Both the position numbers and the translations under genes were made by a program. The notes under the pieces are model-generated. The model searched no databases, was not told the origin of the DNA, and was given only the letters and a program-made list of their open reading frames with translations. 10,278 bases of DNA from Opitutus sp. GAS368. GTDB lineage: Bacteria > Verrucomicrobiota > Verrucomicrobiia > Opitutales > UBA953. This document shows positions 1 through 7,061 of this stretch, piece by piece; the first letter of the stretch is position 1; each line of letters begins with the position of its first letter. Where the stretch lies: contig CAMDQP010000030.1 in assembly GCA_945906115.1 (NCBI GenBank), forward strand, positions 1 through 10,278, in the 5' to 3' direction.

Positions 1-587
1 GTCGCGCAGGCTGCGGCATGTGAGGCCAGGATGAAATCGCGGACCTTGATGCTCATGCCGTTCACCATGCCCACGCGCATGCGCATGTTGCCCTCCTCCA
101 TCGTCACGCGCCAAAAATTCACCTCGAGGCGCTTGCCAGCCATACCCACCGGATTGCTCACCGGTCGATTATCCAGCATCGTCGGCTGGCGCATGTAGAG
201 GATCGTCGCGCGGCCCGCCGGGGGCTCGAGGCGCTTGGCGGACTGAATCGCCTCGCTGATGTCCTTGGCGGTGACCTTACCGTCGTGCGCGGGCACGGCG
301 ACGAAGCCCTTCACGCGTTCGCCCTCGGCCGCGGGACCGGACAAGGAAAGGTAGATCTGCTCGACCGCGCGGCCGGAACCACGCTCGATGTCGTTAACGA
401 CCTCATGCACGCACTGCGTGAGTTTCTCAAGGTCGGTGACGGTGCCCTTCACGACGCCGTCGGTGCGGCGTTCGCTGAAGCTGAGCATGCGGGCCTTGCC
501 GTCGATGATTTGGCCGAGGAGGCTGGCGGTCTTGTGCGTGCCGACATCGATGACGGCGATAAGGGAAGGAAGGGGCTTGGAAGTCAT
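1..587 (-). CDS. ftsA: Cell division protein FtsA, N-terminal part (cut by window edge)
   Basis: FtsA is an actin-like ATPase that tethers FtsZ to the membrane and recruits later divisome proteins. My translation from the ATG at 587 gives 195 residues before the left edge; the usual length is about 400 or more, so roughly half is present. Near the N-terminus, residues 10-26 carry the actin-fold phosphate-1 motif (IAVIDVGTHKTASLLGQ). The FtsA-specific 1C subdomain follows, including the typical NPVGMAGKRLEV segment at about 145-156. The ATG overlaps the ftsQ stop as ATGA, which fixes the start and suggests coupled translation. There is no Shine-Dalgarno; the upstream mRNA is C-rich. The family's usual SGxHI segment and the IPQ segment before NPVG are both altered, so this is a divergent FtsA. 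ftsZ would be expected next, outside the window. Confidence 0.9.
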   Translation of the reverse strand, partial: MTSKPLPSLIAVIDVGTHKTASLLGQIIDGKARMLSFSERRTDGVVKGTVTDLEKLTQCVHEVVNDIERGSGRAVEQIYLSLSGPAAEGERVKGFVAVPAHDGKVTAKDISEAIQSAKRLEPPAGRATILYMRQPTMLDNRPVSNPVGMAGKRLEVNFWRVTMEEGNMRMRVGMVNGMSIKVRDFILASHAAACA

Positions 588-1546
588 CGGGGGGAAAAGG
601 GGACGAGGCGGGGCTCGGGGACGGGCGAAGTGGCGTTGGTCCGGTTCTGGATCGACATCTTCAGCACATAGGCCTGCGAGGCCGTTCCGGGGCGGCGGAG
701 CATCTCGTCAACGTTGATGCGTGAGAGTAAGGCCAGCTCGTTGCGCCAGTTGGCGGTGGAAAAGATGATCTCGACGAGCGCGGGTCGGTCCATCGGCTGC
801 GTACCAGGGCGCACGGTGACGCGCAGGTTCGAGCCAGGCGAATCCTCCTGCGCACCGAAACAGTCGAGCAGCGAGACCACCGACCACTGCTTGTAGAGGT
901 TCGGGTACGTCGTGCGCACGGCGAGGAGGAACGGGGCGGCGATCTCGATGCCATCAATCACCATCTTGTCGTCGCTGCCCGTGGAGCGGTAGTGCTGGAT
1001 CTCAGGGAGATTACGGATGACCTGCTCGGGGTAGCCCGCGCCGGCGAAGGTTTGACCGTCGGAAGCGACGAGACGTACCTGCATTGCGCCCTTGGCGGAC
1101 AACGATGCGATTTTGGCGATCGCGAGGCGTTCGCGCAGCGAGATATCGAGCGTACCGTCACCCCGGCGACGGACGTCGGCGGCGACGACTTGGTTGTCCG
1201 CCTCGAGGTCGGCCTTGATGGAACGGACGTCGCGGGCAAAACCTTCCGGTCCGTTATCGATCATCTTCTTCACGAAATCTTTCGAGAGATAACCCTCGGT
1301 TTTGTAACTGAACCCGCTCGCGGTGGTCACGGATCCATCGACGGCCAACCAAAGGACGCCAACGAGGACGAAGAAGAAACCCGCCGCGAGGATCGTAGGG
1401 AGCTTGGAGCGCACGGCACGCTTACGGCCAATCTCGCCTTCGGGGACGCGGTTAACGTCCTGCGGCACGAGCGCGCGCCAGTCGCGATCGGCCGGACCCA
1501 TGAAGGCGTCACGGCGTTTGCGGAAAAGATTATCGAAGAGGCCCAT
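584..1546 (-). CDS. ftsQ: Cell division protein FtsQ/DivIB-like (POTRA domain)
   Basis: A 320-residue protein with bitopic membrane topology. It has a basic cytoplasmic N-terminus of about 48 residues, one hydrophobic segment at about 50-69, then a periplasmic part. Residues about 75-140 fit a POTRA domain in size and position, followed by a beta-rich region and a Pro-rich tail (about 306-320). FtsQ bridges early and late divisome proteins and binds FtsB/FtsL in the periplasm. The sequence is divergent, and the call rests on topology plus position between ddl and ftsA, the canonical site for ftsQ. The ATG lies 2 bases after the ddl stop and has no Shine-Dalgarno, so it probably depends on coupling. 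The 3' end overlaps ftsA by ATGA. An unrelated one-pass divisome protein is the alternative, but less likely. Confidence 0.82.
   Translation of the reverse strand: MGLFDNLFRKRRDAFMGPADRDWRALVPQDVNRVPEGEIGRKRAVRSKLPTILAAGFFFVLVGVLWLAVDGSVTTASGFSYKTEGYLSKDFVKKMIDNGPEGFARDVRSIKADLEADNQVVAADVRRRGDGTLDISLRERLAIAKIASLSAKGAMQVRLVASDGQTFAGAGYPEQVIRNLPEIQHYRSTGSDDKMVIDGIEIAAPFLLAVRTTYPNLYKQWSVVSLLDCFGAQEDSPGSNLRVTVRPGTQPMDRPALVEIIFSTANWRNELALLSRINVDEMLRRPGTASQAYVLKMSIQNRTNATSPVPEPRLVPFSPR
589..625 (+). other. G-quadruplex motif (four-tetrad) at the ftsQ/ftsA junction
   Basis: G runs at 589-594, 599-602, 610-613 and 617-620 give four runs of at least four G with loops of 4, 7 and 3 bases; a fifth run of three G is at 623-625. 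It is on the template strand. It covers the last codons of ftsQ and ends 2 bases upstream of the ftsA ATG. Formation is untested. Confidence 0.55.
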
Positions 1547-1548
1547 GT

Positions 1549-2472
1549 TCAGAGTCGGACGGGTTGGGCGGCGCGCGCGAGGGCCGGAGCGGCCATGCGG
1601 CGGACGAGCAAAGGGAAGTCGAGGCCGACGCAGGAAGCGCTCTTAGGCATCAGGCTGGTTTCGGTCATGCCGGGCATCGTGTTGATCTCGAGGAAATAGA
1701 ACTGGCCGTCAGGCTCAAGGAAGACATCTGCCCGAGCGAAGTCCCGGCAACCGCAGGCGGCGAAGAGCCGGGCGGCGGCCGCGCCGATGGCGGCGGTCAG
1801 TTCCGGACCCACGGCGGCGGGAAAGCGGTACTCGGAGGCGCCTTTGGTGTATTTGGTCTTATAGTCGTAGACCCCGGTAAGTGGGACGATTTCGACGATG
1901 CCCATGGGCTCACCGGCCAGGAGGCCGATGGACATCTCGCGGCCGCGGAGGCGGCGCTCGGCCATCCAATGGCCGGAGGCCGGGATTTCCGCCAAGGCCT
2001 TGGCCACGGCGGCCTCCCCTTCCAGCATATAGAGCCCGACGCTACTGCCTTGGTCCGAGGGCTTGATGACGATGGATTCGCCCAAGGCGGCCACGAGCGC
2101 GTCAGCCGTGGGCTTGGCGGCGCCGGCGAAGGCGACCTCAGGGATCGCCGGGACGCCTGCCCCGCGCATGGCGCGCTTGGTGGCGACCTTGTCCATGCAG
2201 AGGCGGTTGGCGGCGGAGGAACAGCCGGCAAAGGCGATGCCGCGTGCTTCCATCTCGGCCTGGGCGCGGCCGTCCTCGCCCCAGCCACCGTGCAGGGCAG
2301 GCAGGACGACGTGCCTGGAGCCGTCGAGCCAATCGGGTAAGACGTCGGCGGTCAGATCAATGAGCCGTGAACCCGGCAACACCGACGAGATAGCCTGGCC
2401 GGAGCGCAGCGAGACTTCGCGTTCGGAGGAGAGGCCGCCGCAGAGGACGATGATTTCGGGCGTCAAAGTCAT
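1549..2472 (-). CDS. ddl: D-alanine--D-alanine ligase
   Basis: This ATP-grasp ligase joins two D-alanines in the cytoplasm to make the dipeptide that MurF adds. The protein is 307 residues, the usual DdlB length. Visible motifs are GGLSSEREVSL (12-22, with the substrate-binding Glu17), HGGWGEDG (61-68), KPSDQGSSVG (137-146), the omega-loop segment YDYKTKY (202-208), RADVFLE (247-253) and LEINTMPGMT (261-270, metal-binding Glu and Asn). Tyr208 sits where Tyr is associated with D-Ala-D-Ala rather than D-Ala-D-lactate formation. I chose the ATG at 2472 over an in-frame GTG at 2487. The ATG forms an ATGA overlap with the upstream stop, has a GGAGG 8 bases ahead, and the protein aligns from there; the GTG lies inside the ribosome binding site. 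It follows murCB and precedes ftsQ. Confidence 0.95.
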   Translation of the reverse strand: MTLTPEIIVLCGGLSSEREVSLRSGQAISSVLPGSRLIDLTADVLPDWLDGSRHVVLPALHGGWGEDGRAQAEMEARGIAFAGCSSAANRLCMDKVATKRAMRGAGVPAIPEVAFAGAAKPTADALVAALGESIVIKPSDQGSSVGLYMLEGEAAVAKALAEIPASGHWMAERRLRGREMSIGLLAGEPMGIVEIVPLTGVYDYKTKYTKGASEYRFPAAVGPELTAAIGAAAARLFAACGCRDFARADVFLEPDGQFYFLEINTMPGMTETSLMPKSASCVGLDFPLLVRRMAAPALARAAQPVRL

Positions 2473-4745
2473 AGGAGTTCCCTCCACTCTCGGCCAAGGG
2501 CGACAATCTCCGGCTGGAGCTCAACCCCTTGGCGGGATTTCACCTCAGCACGGACGGTGCGCATGAGCTCGATGAAATCCGCAGCCTGGGCGGCGCCGGA
2601 GTTGACGAGGAAGTTGGCGTGGGTGGGCGAAACGGAGATCGGCCCAACGGCCCGACCCTTGAGTCCGCTGAGATCGATGAGGCGGCCGGCCTTGTCGCCT
2701 TCGGGATTCTTGAAGACGCAACCGGCGCTGGCCTCGCGCGGCTGGGAGGCGCGGCGCTGCGCGGCGAGGTCGTCCATGCGCCCGCGGATGGCGGCGGGTT
2801 CGTCGCGACCGGCCGAGCGCAGCACGGCGGAGAGTACCACCGAGCCGTGGAGCTGCGGGCAGTCGCGATAAAGGGCGTCGAAACTGTCGCGGCGCGCGGC
2901 GCGCACCTTACCCTGTGGCGTAAGCCATTCGATGGACTCGACGACGTCGAAGATCCATCCGCCCATCGCGCCGGCGTTCATCCGCAGCGAGCCGCCGATC
3001 GTGCCAGGGATGCCTTCCAGGAATTCGAAACCTTTCCAGCCTTCGCGCGCGGCGAAGCCACAGAGTTCCTTGAGGCGGGTGCCGCCGCCGACGCGGAAGC
3101 GGCCATCGCCGAGATCGGCCACGGTGCCCCAATGGGCTGCGTCGAGGTGCAGAATGAGGCCGTCGTAGCCTTCGTCGGGCACGAGGAGGTTCGAACCGCG
3201 GCCAATTGCGAACCAACGCAGGTCAAGCTCCGCGGCGGCGCGCAGGAGTGCGACGATGTCGTCGACAATCGCCGGTTCGGCATACCAGCGGGCGGAGCCG
3301 CCGAGACCGAGTGTGGTGCGGCGGGCGAGCGGCTCGTTGGCTCGCAGGGCGCATTCCGCAGAGAGGCGGCCGGTGACGAGGTCGGGCAGATCGAGCGAAA
3401 GGATATCGGCGCCGCGGCGACGGAGCACCTTGGCATAGGCTTCGGCGTCGCGCTCGATGTCACCCGCGCCCACGAAGGCCACGACCGTATCGGCACCAGC
3501 CGAAAGTTCGTCCAGAATGTGAGGCAAGGTCCGACGGTCCTCGACGAGGCGATGGGCTGAGCCGTTGACGATGGCGTCGGATCCGCCGCCTTCGACGGCT
3601 ACTTCGCCGGCGGAATAGACCGGCAGGACGAGAGCATGGTCGGCGACGGCGAGCGCGTCACGGAATTCGCGGACATACTGGCGCGTCCGCGTGTGGCGGT
3701 GCGGCTGGAAGACGACGACGAGGCGGCCGGCGTGGGTTTCACGGACCCACTTGAGGAGGGCGGCGATCTCCGTCGGGTGGTGCGCGTAGTCGGCGAGCAC
3801 ACGGAGTCCCGTGCGTTCGAAGAGCACGTCCTGACGGCGGCGGATGCCGCGCCAGCGGGCGAGTGGCTCGGCGACGAGGCCGCCGGTGATGAAGTGCGTG
3901 ACGGCAAGCGCCAGTGACGCGTTCGAACGGTTGAAGGTGCCAGCCACCGGCAGGTTGAACTGGCCGGCCGGAAAACGCCCTGCGAGCGCGACGACCGAAG
4001 AGGCGTGTCCGCCTTGGACGAGACGGAAGGAATAGTCACCGCCCTCGCCCACGCGAATGACCGGCACCTTGAGGCCGGCGGTCAGGCGTTCGAGGCGTTC
4101 ATTCCCAACCGGGATGATGACCGCCGTCCGGGTACGTTCGAACAGCGCGCGGAAAACGCCTTCGAGTGCGGCTTCGTCGCGATAATAGTCGGGGTGATCC
4201 CAATCGAGGTTCACGGCCACGGTGACATCAGGCGAGAACGCGCCGATGGTGCCGTCGCTCTCGTCGACCTCGGCCACGACCCAGGGAGACGAAGCGGAGG
4301 CGCGCGCCGGCGGGAAGGCTGGATCGCGGAAGAGCCCGCCGAGCACGTAACCGAAATCGGCTTCCGCGCTGGCGAGGGCGGCGACGAGCAGGCCGCACGT
4401 GGTCGTCTTGCCGTGGCTGCCGCAGATGGCAACGAAGCGGCGCTCCGCGACGACTTCGGCGAGTAGTTCGCCTCGGCGGAGCGTGCGGACATCATGACGT
4501 TCGGAGAGGGCGAGCGCGGCGTGGCCGGGCTTCACCGCGCTAGAACGGCCGACGACAGAAGGATGGCGGCCAGCGGTCCAAGGATCACGAAGGAGCGGGA
4601 TGTCAGCATTGGCGAGCTGGAGCTCCATCGGGCTGCCCGTCGAATCATCCCAGCCCGAGACGTCCCAGCCCTCCCCTTTCAGGTAGATGGCGAGCGGACC
4701 GACCCCCATGCCGCAGGCGCCGAGCATCCAGGCGGAGGCGCTCAT
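2469..4745 (-). CDS. murC/murB: Bifunctional MurC-MurB fusion: UDP-MurNAc--L-Ala ligase / UDP-MurNAc dehydrogenase
   Basis: One uninterrupted 758-residue frame carries two enzymes. Residues 1 to about 450 are MurC, the ATP-dependent ligase adding L-Ala to UDP-MurNAc. They show the P-loop GSHGKTTT (109-116), EVDESDGT (159-166), NLDWDHPDYY (179-188), DYAHHPTEI (319-327), QPHRHTRT (347-354) and FVGAGDIE (424-431). Residues about 455-758 are MurB, the FAD/NADPH reductase that makes UDP-MurNAc. They show TTLGLGGSARWYAEP (477-491), IGRGSNLLVP (514-523), GIPGTIGGSLRMNAGA (578-593), SAGCVFKNP (673-681) and the final Glu746 in ELQPEI. The MurB part looks like the type II form. Cys676 occupies the usual catalytic Ser position. 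MurB makes the MurC substrate, so the fusion joins consecutive steps. The start overlaps the murG stop (ATGA) and has no Shine-Dalgarno; the end overlaps ddl. Confidence 0.95.
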   Translation of the reverse strand: MSASAWMLGACGMGVGPLAIYLKGEGWDVSGWDDSTGSPMELQLANADIPLLRDPWTAGRHPSVVGRSSAVKPGHAALALSERHDVRTLRRGELLAEVVAERRFVAICGSHGKTTTCGLLVAALASAEADFGYVLGGLFRDPAFPPARASASSPWVVAEVDESDGTIGAFSPDVTVAVNLDWDHPDYYRDEAALEGVFRALFERTRTAVIIPVGNERLERLTAGLKVPVIRVGEGGDYSFRLVQGGHASSVVALAGRFPAGQFNLPVAGTFNRSNASLALAVTHFITGGLVAEPLARWRGIRRRQDVLFERTGLRVLADYAHHPTEIAALLKWVRETHAGRLVVVFQPHRHTRTRQYVREFRDALAVADHALVLPVYSAGEVAVEGGGSDAIVNGSAHRLVEDRRTLPHILDELSAGADTVVAFVGAGDIERDAEAYAKVLRRRGADILSLDLPDLVTGRLSAECALRANEPLARRTTLGLGGSARWYAEPAIVDDIVALLRAAAELDLRWFAIGRGSNLLVPDEGYDGLILHLDAAHWGTVADLGDGRFRVGGGTRLKELCGFAAREGWKGFEFLEGIPGTIGGSLRMNAGAMGGWIFDVVESIEWLTPQGKVRAARRDSFDALYRDCPQLHGSVVLSAVLRSAGRDEPAAIRGRMDDLAAQRRASQPREASAGCVFKNPEGDKAGRLIDLSGLKGRAVGPISVSPTHANFLVNSGAAQAADFIELMRTVRAEVKSRQGVELQPEIVALGREWRELL
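2480..2485 (-). promoter_or_regulatory. Shine-Dalgarno of ddl
   Basis: The mRNA reads GGAGGG with 7 bases before the ATG at 2472. It lies inside the last codons of murCB and decides the ddl start. The same bases can pair in a 4-bp hairpin with a GGAA tetraloop (2474-2485), which a ribosome finishing murCB would melt. Confidence 0.8.
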
Positions 4746-5830
4746 GCGGCGGCGAGCCGGCGGCGGCCGGCAAGGGCGATGGTTTCGTGGGCGAGTTCTT
4801 CCCAGCGATTAGAAGCATCGGCCAGGGCGAGCGCATCGCGCATCACCGCGAGGGCGGCGGAGTCGGCGAGGCGTTCAAAGACGATGCGGAGAAGCCGCGG
4901 GAGTTCCGTCTCTGGTAGCAGAATCGCCGCGCCGGTCAGTTCGCTCTGGCGCGCATTAGCCGTCTGATGGTCGTCCGCCGAACGCGGATAAGGGACGAGC
5001 ACCGCGGGCGTACGGCAGGTGGCCAGCTCGGCGAGCGTGCCCGCGCCGGCGCGCGTGACCGCGAGGTCGGCCGCGGAATAGGCCATCGCCATCTGATGGC
5101 AAAACGGGACGAACTTCACCAGCGAGTCGGGCGAGCGGACTTCATCCTCGCGGCCGCCCGGGCCGGTGAGGCACAGGACATGGATGCCGCGGATGGCGAA
5201 CTCTTCGAGATTGTCCTCCACCCAGCGATTGAGCGAGTGGGCGCCTTGGCTCCCGCCGGTGACGAGCACCACGCGACCCGTCGGCGGTAAGCCGAGCGCG
5301 CGACGAGCCGCATCGCGCGCCTGCGGACGGATCTCGGCGCGGACGGGATAGCCGGAATCATGCTGACGCTCCGCGGCGAGGCCGGGCATACGTATGCCGG
5401 CGGGCAGGTGCACCGCATCGGCGAAACGCGCGATCAGGCGCACAGCCTTGCCCGGCTTGCGGTTGGCTTCGTGCACCAGCACGGGGATACCGCCCAGGCG
5501 GCAGGCCAGCGACGGCCCCAGGCTCATGAAGCCGCCGAAGCACACGAGCACGTCAGGGCGGAAACGGCGAAGTAGGCGCCAGGAAGACCAGACCGCACCC
5601 AACAGCGCGGGGAAGAAAAGTAGTTTCGCACCGAGGCCAGGACCGAAGCCGCGACCCTTGCCCGGGACGAAGTTCAGGTGCGGATAATTTGAGGTCATAC
5701 GCGCGTCCACAATCTTGCTGCTGACGATCAGCAGGCACTCGTGTCCGTCTTCCGTGAGCCGCTGAGCGAGGGCGATACCCGGGGCAAGATGGCCACCGGT
5801 TCCGCCGCACGCAAGCAGCACGCGGCTCAT
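4742..5830 (-). CDS. murG: MurG, lipid I to lipid II GlcNAc transferase
   Basis: MurG is a GT-B fold peripheral membrane enzyme. It adds GlcNAc from UDP-GlcNAc to lipid I at the cytoplasmic face, making lipid II. The protein is 362 residues, close to the 355 of E. coli. The N-terminal domain has the Gly-rich loop GGTGGHLAPG (9-18) and VHEANRKPGKAVR (119-131). The C-terminal donor domain has TGGSQGAHSLN (191-201), TRAGAGTLAELA (259-270, with Glu268 at the UDP-GlcNAc site) and DDHQTANA (286-293). The ATG overlaps the ftsW stop (ATGA) and is preceded by AAGGAGG, the strongest ribosome binding site in the window. The stop overlaps the murCB start. Nothing is missing. Confidence 0.97.
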   Translation of the reverse strand: MSRVLLACGGTGGHLAPGIALAQRLTEDGHECLLIVSSKIVDARMTSNYPHLNFVPGKGRGFGPGLGAKLLFFPALLGAVWSSWRLLRRFRPDVLVCFGGFMSLGPSLACRLGGIPVLVHEANRKPGKAVRLIARFADAVHLPAGIRMPGLAAERQHDSGYPVRAEIRPQARDAARRALGLPPTGRVVLVTGGSQGAHSLNRWVEDNLEEFAIRGIHVLCLTGPGGREDEVRSPDSLVKFVPFCHQMAMAYSAADLAVTRAGAGTLAELATCRTPAVLVPYPRSADDHQTANARQSELTGAAILLPETELPRLLRIVFERLADSAALAVMRDALALADASNRWEELAHETIALAGRRRLAAA

Positions 5831-7041
5831 GCGCGCGCCTCCTTGGCCACGAAGGCCGGTTGGGCCGATTCGCGGATACAGTTAAGGACGAGACCGACCA
5901 TGCAGCCCATGATGACGAGATTGGTGCCGCCGTAGCTGATGAACGGGAGCGAGATGCCCTTGGTCGGGAGCAGGCCCGTGACGACGCCCATGTTGATGAG
6001 CGCCTGCATGACAAGGAAGAGCGTCGCGCCGAGGCAGAGGTTGAAGCGGTAGAGGTCCGATGAAACCCGCATCGCGCGGTAGGCACACCAGAAGATGCCG
6101 AGGTAGAACAGCGCCACGAGCGAAGTCGCGACGAGCCCATATTCCTCACCGATGACGGAGAACACGAAGTCCGTGTGCGCTTCGGGCAGGTAAGCACGAC
6201 CTTGGATACCGTTGGCGGCGCCTTTACCCGTGAGTCCGCCGACGCCGAAGGCCACCAAGCCCTCGAAGAGCTGGTAGGCCTCGTCACCGCGTTTCTCCCA
6301 CGGCTCGAGGAACGAAGTGAAGCGACGCAGACGGTTCGGCCAGTTGAGGATGAGGACCGTGAGGCCGCCGAGCCCGATTAGGAAGCTCGGAATCACATAG
6401 GCCCAGCGCACGCCGGAGACGAGCATCATCGTGCCGCCCACCGCGCAGCAGAGGAGGATCGTGCCGAGGTCCGGACCAAACGCGATGAAACCAGCGATGA
6501 CCAGCAGAATGGCGACGGGCTTCAAGAAGCCTTCGCGGCAATCAATCCAACCGCGACGCGTGAAGATGTAAGGCTCACGTGAACTCAACTGGTAGATCGA
6601 AAACTTGTTCGGCAAGGTGTGCCGCTGCATGCGCGCGAGGAAATCGGAGAGCACAATCACTAGGGCGAGTTTGCCGAGGTCCGAAGCCTGCAGGCGGAAG
6701 AAACCAAAATCAATCCAGCGCCAGGAACCGTTGACCGAGACACCAATACCAGGGATGCGCGCAAGGAACATCGCCAAGCAGGCGCCACCGAGGATCCACC
6801 AGCGCCACTCGCGCGCTTTTTCAAGGTTGAGCCGGAAGAAGGCGTAGCCGGCGACGAAGGCAATCGGTACGTAGGCCAGCTGGCGGTAGAACGCCCCGGT
6901 GCGATTGCTCGACGAAAGCGAGATGCCCGCGCTGTACTGCACCACCAGACCGAACACCGCGAGGGACATCGCGAGCAGCAGGATGCCCAAGGAGTACCCA
7001 CCCAGGGCTCCCGGACTTTCCTGCTTCTCCTTGATATCCAT
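5827..7041 (-). CDS. ftsW: FtsW, septal peptidoglycan glycosyltransferase (SEDS family)
   Basis: FtsW is a polytopic inner-membrane SEDS protein. With a cognate class B PBP (FtsI) it polymerises lipid II into septal glycan. The 404-residue sequence has the expected series of about ten hydrophobic segments. Motifs include NGSWRWI (104-110), GPDLGT (189-194), YLPEAHTDFVFSVIGEEYG (284-302) with Asp291 at the position of the essential E. coli FtsW Asp297, and the SEDS signature LPTKGISLPFISYGGTN (358-374). The EAHTDF motif and dcw position favour FtsW over RodA. The cytoplasmic loop before GFLKP (about 144-170) is some two dozen residues longer than in E. coli FtsW. The ATG at 7041 follows the LysM gene stop by 20 bases and has no Shine-Dalgarno. 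The 3' end overlaps murG. Confidence 0.95.
   Translation of the reverse strand: MDIKEKQESPGALGGYSLGILLLAMSLAVFGLVVQYSAGISLSSSNRTGAFYRQLAYVPIAFVAGYAFFRLNLEKAREWRWWILGGACLAMFLARIPGIGVSVNGSWRWIDFGFFRLQASDLGKLALVIVLSDFLARMQRHTLPNKFSIYQLSSREPYIFTRRGWIDCREGFLKPVAILLVIAGFIAFGPDLGTILLCCAVGGTMMLVSGVRWAYVIPSFLIGLGGLTVLILNWPNRLRRFTSFLEPWEKRGDEAYQLFEGLVAFGVGGLTGKGAANGIQGRAYLPEAHTDFVFSVIGEEYGLVATSLVALFYLGIFWCAYRAMRVSSDLYRFNLCLGATLFLVMQALINMGVVTGLLPTKGISLPFISYGGTNLVIMGCMVGLVLNCIRESAQPAFVAKEARA
5836..5842 (-). promoter_or_regulatory. Shine-Dalgarno of murG
   Basis: The mRNA reads AAGGAGG with 5 bases before the murG ATG at 5830. It lies within the last codons of ftsW. It supports the ATGA-overlap start and shows that this genome can use a strong anti-SD interaction, although most genes here do not. 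Confidence 0.85.
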
Positions 7042-7061
7042 GACGCGGCGCGGTCGTCAGC

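Noticed and set aside
992..1699. Plus-strand open frame (235 codons) opposite ftsQ and the ddl 3' end
   Set aside because: It spans the junction of two real minus-strand genes and has no domain or initiation signal. Because FtsQ is divergent I considered it, but the FtsQ topology and position make the minus-strand reading far better.
1564..2340. Plus-strand open frame (258 codons) opposite ddl
   Set aside because: It is fully antisense to a Ddl with all its motifs; the Gly/Ala-rich composition is typical of a shadow frame.
2473..2487. GTG start of ddl at 2487, adding five residues
   Set aside because: The GTG overlaps the GGAGG that serves the ATG at 2472. The ATG has ideal spacing, an ATGA overlap and the better family length.
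2529..3560. Long plus-strand open frame (343 codons) opposite murCB
   Set aside because: It lies wholly antisense to the strongly supported MurB/MurC coding region, its translation is low-complexity (Ala/Gly/Glu/Asp-rich) with no recognisable motif, and high G+C coding DNA commonly leaves such antisense frames open.
5827..7041. RodA instead of FtsW
   Set aside because: The YLPEAHTDF motif, the LPTKG signature and the position between murD and murG point to FtsW.
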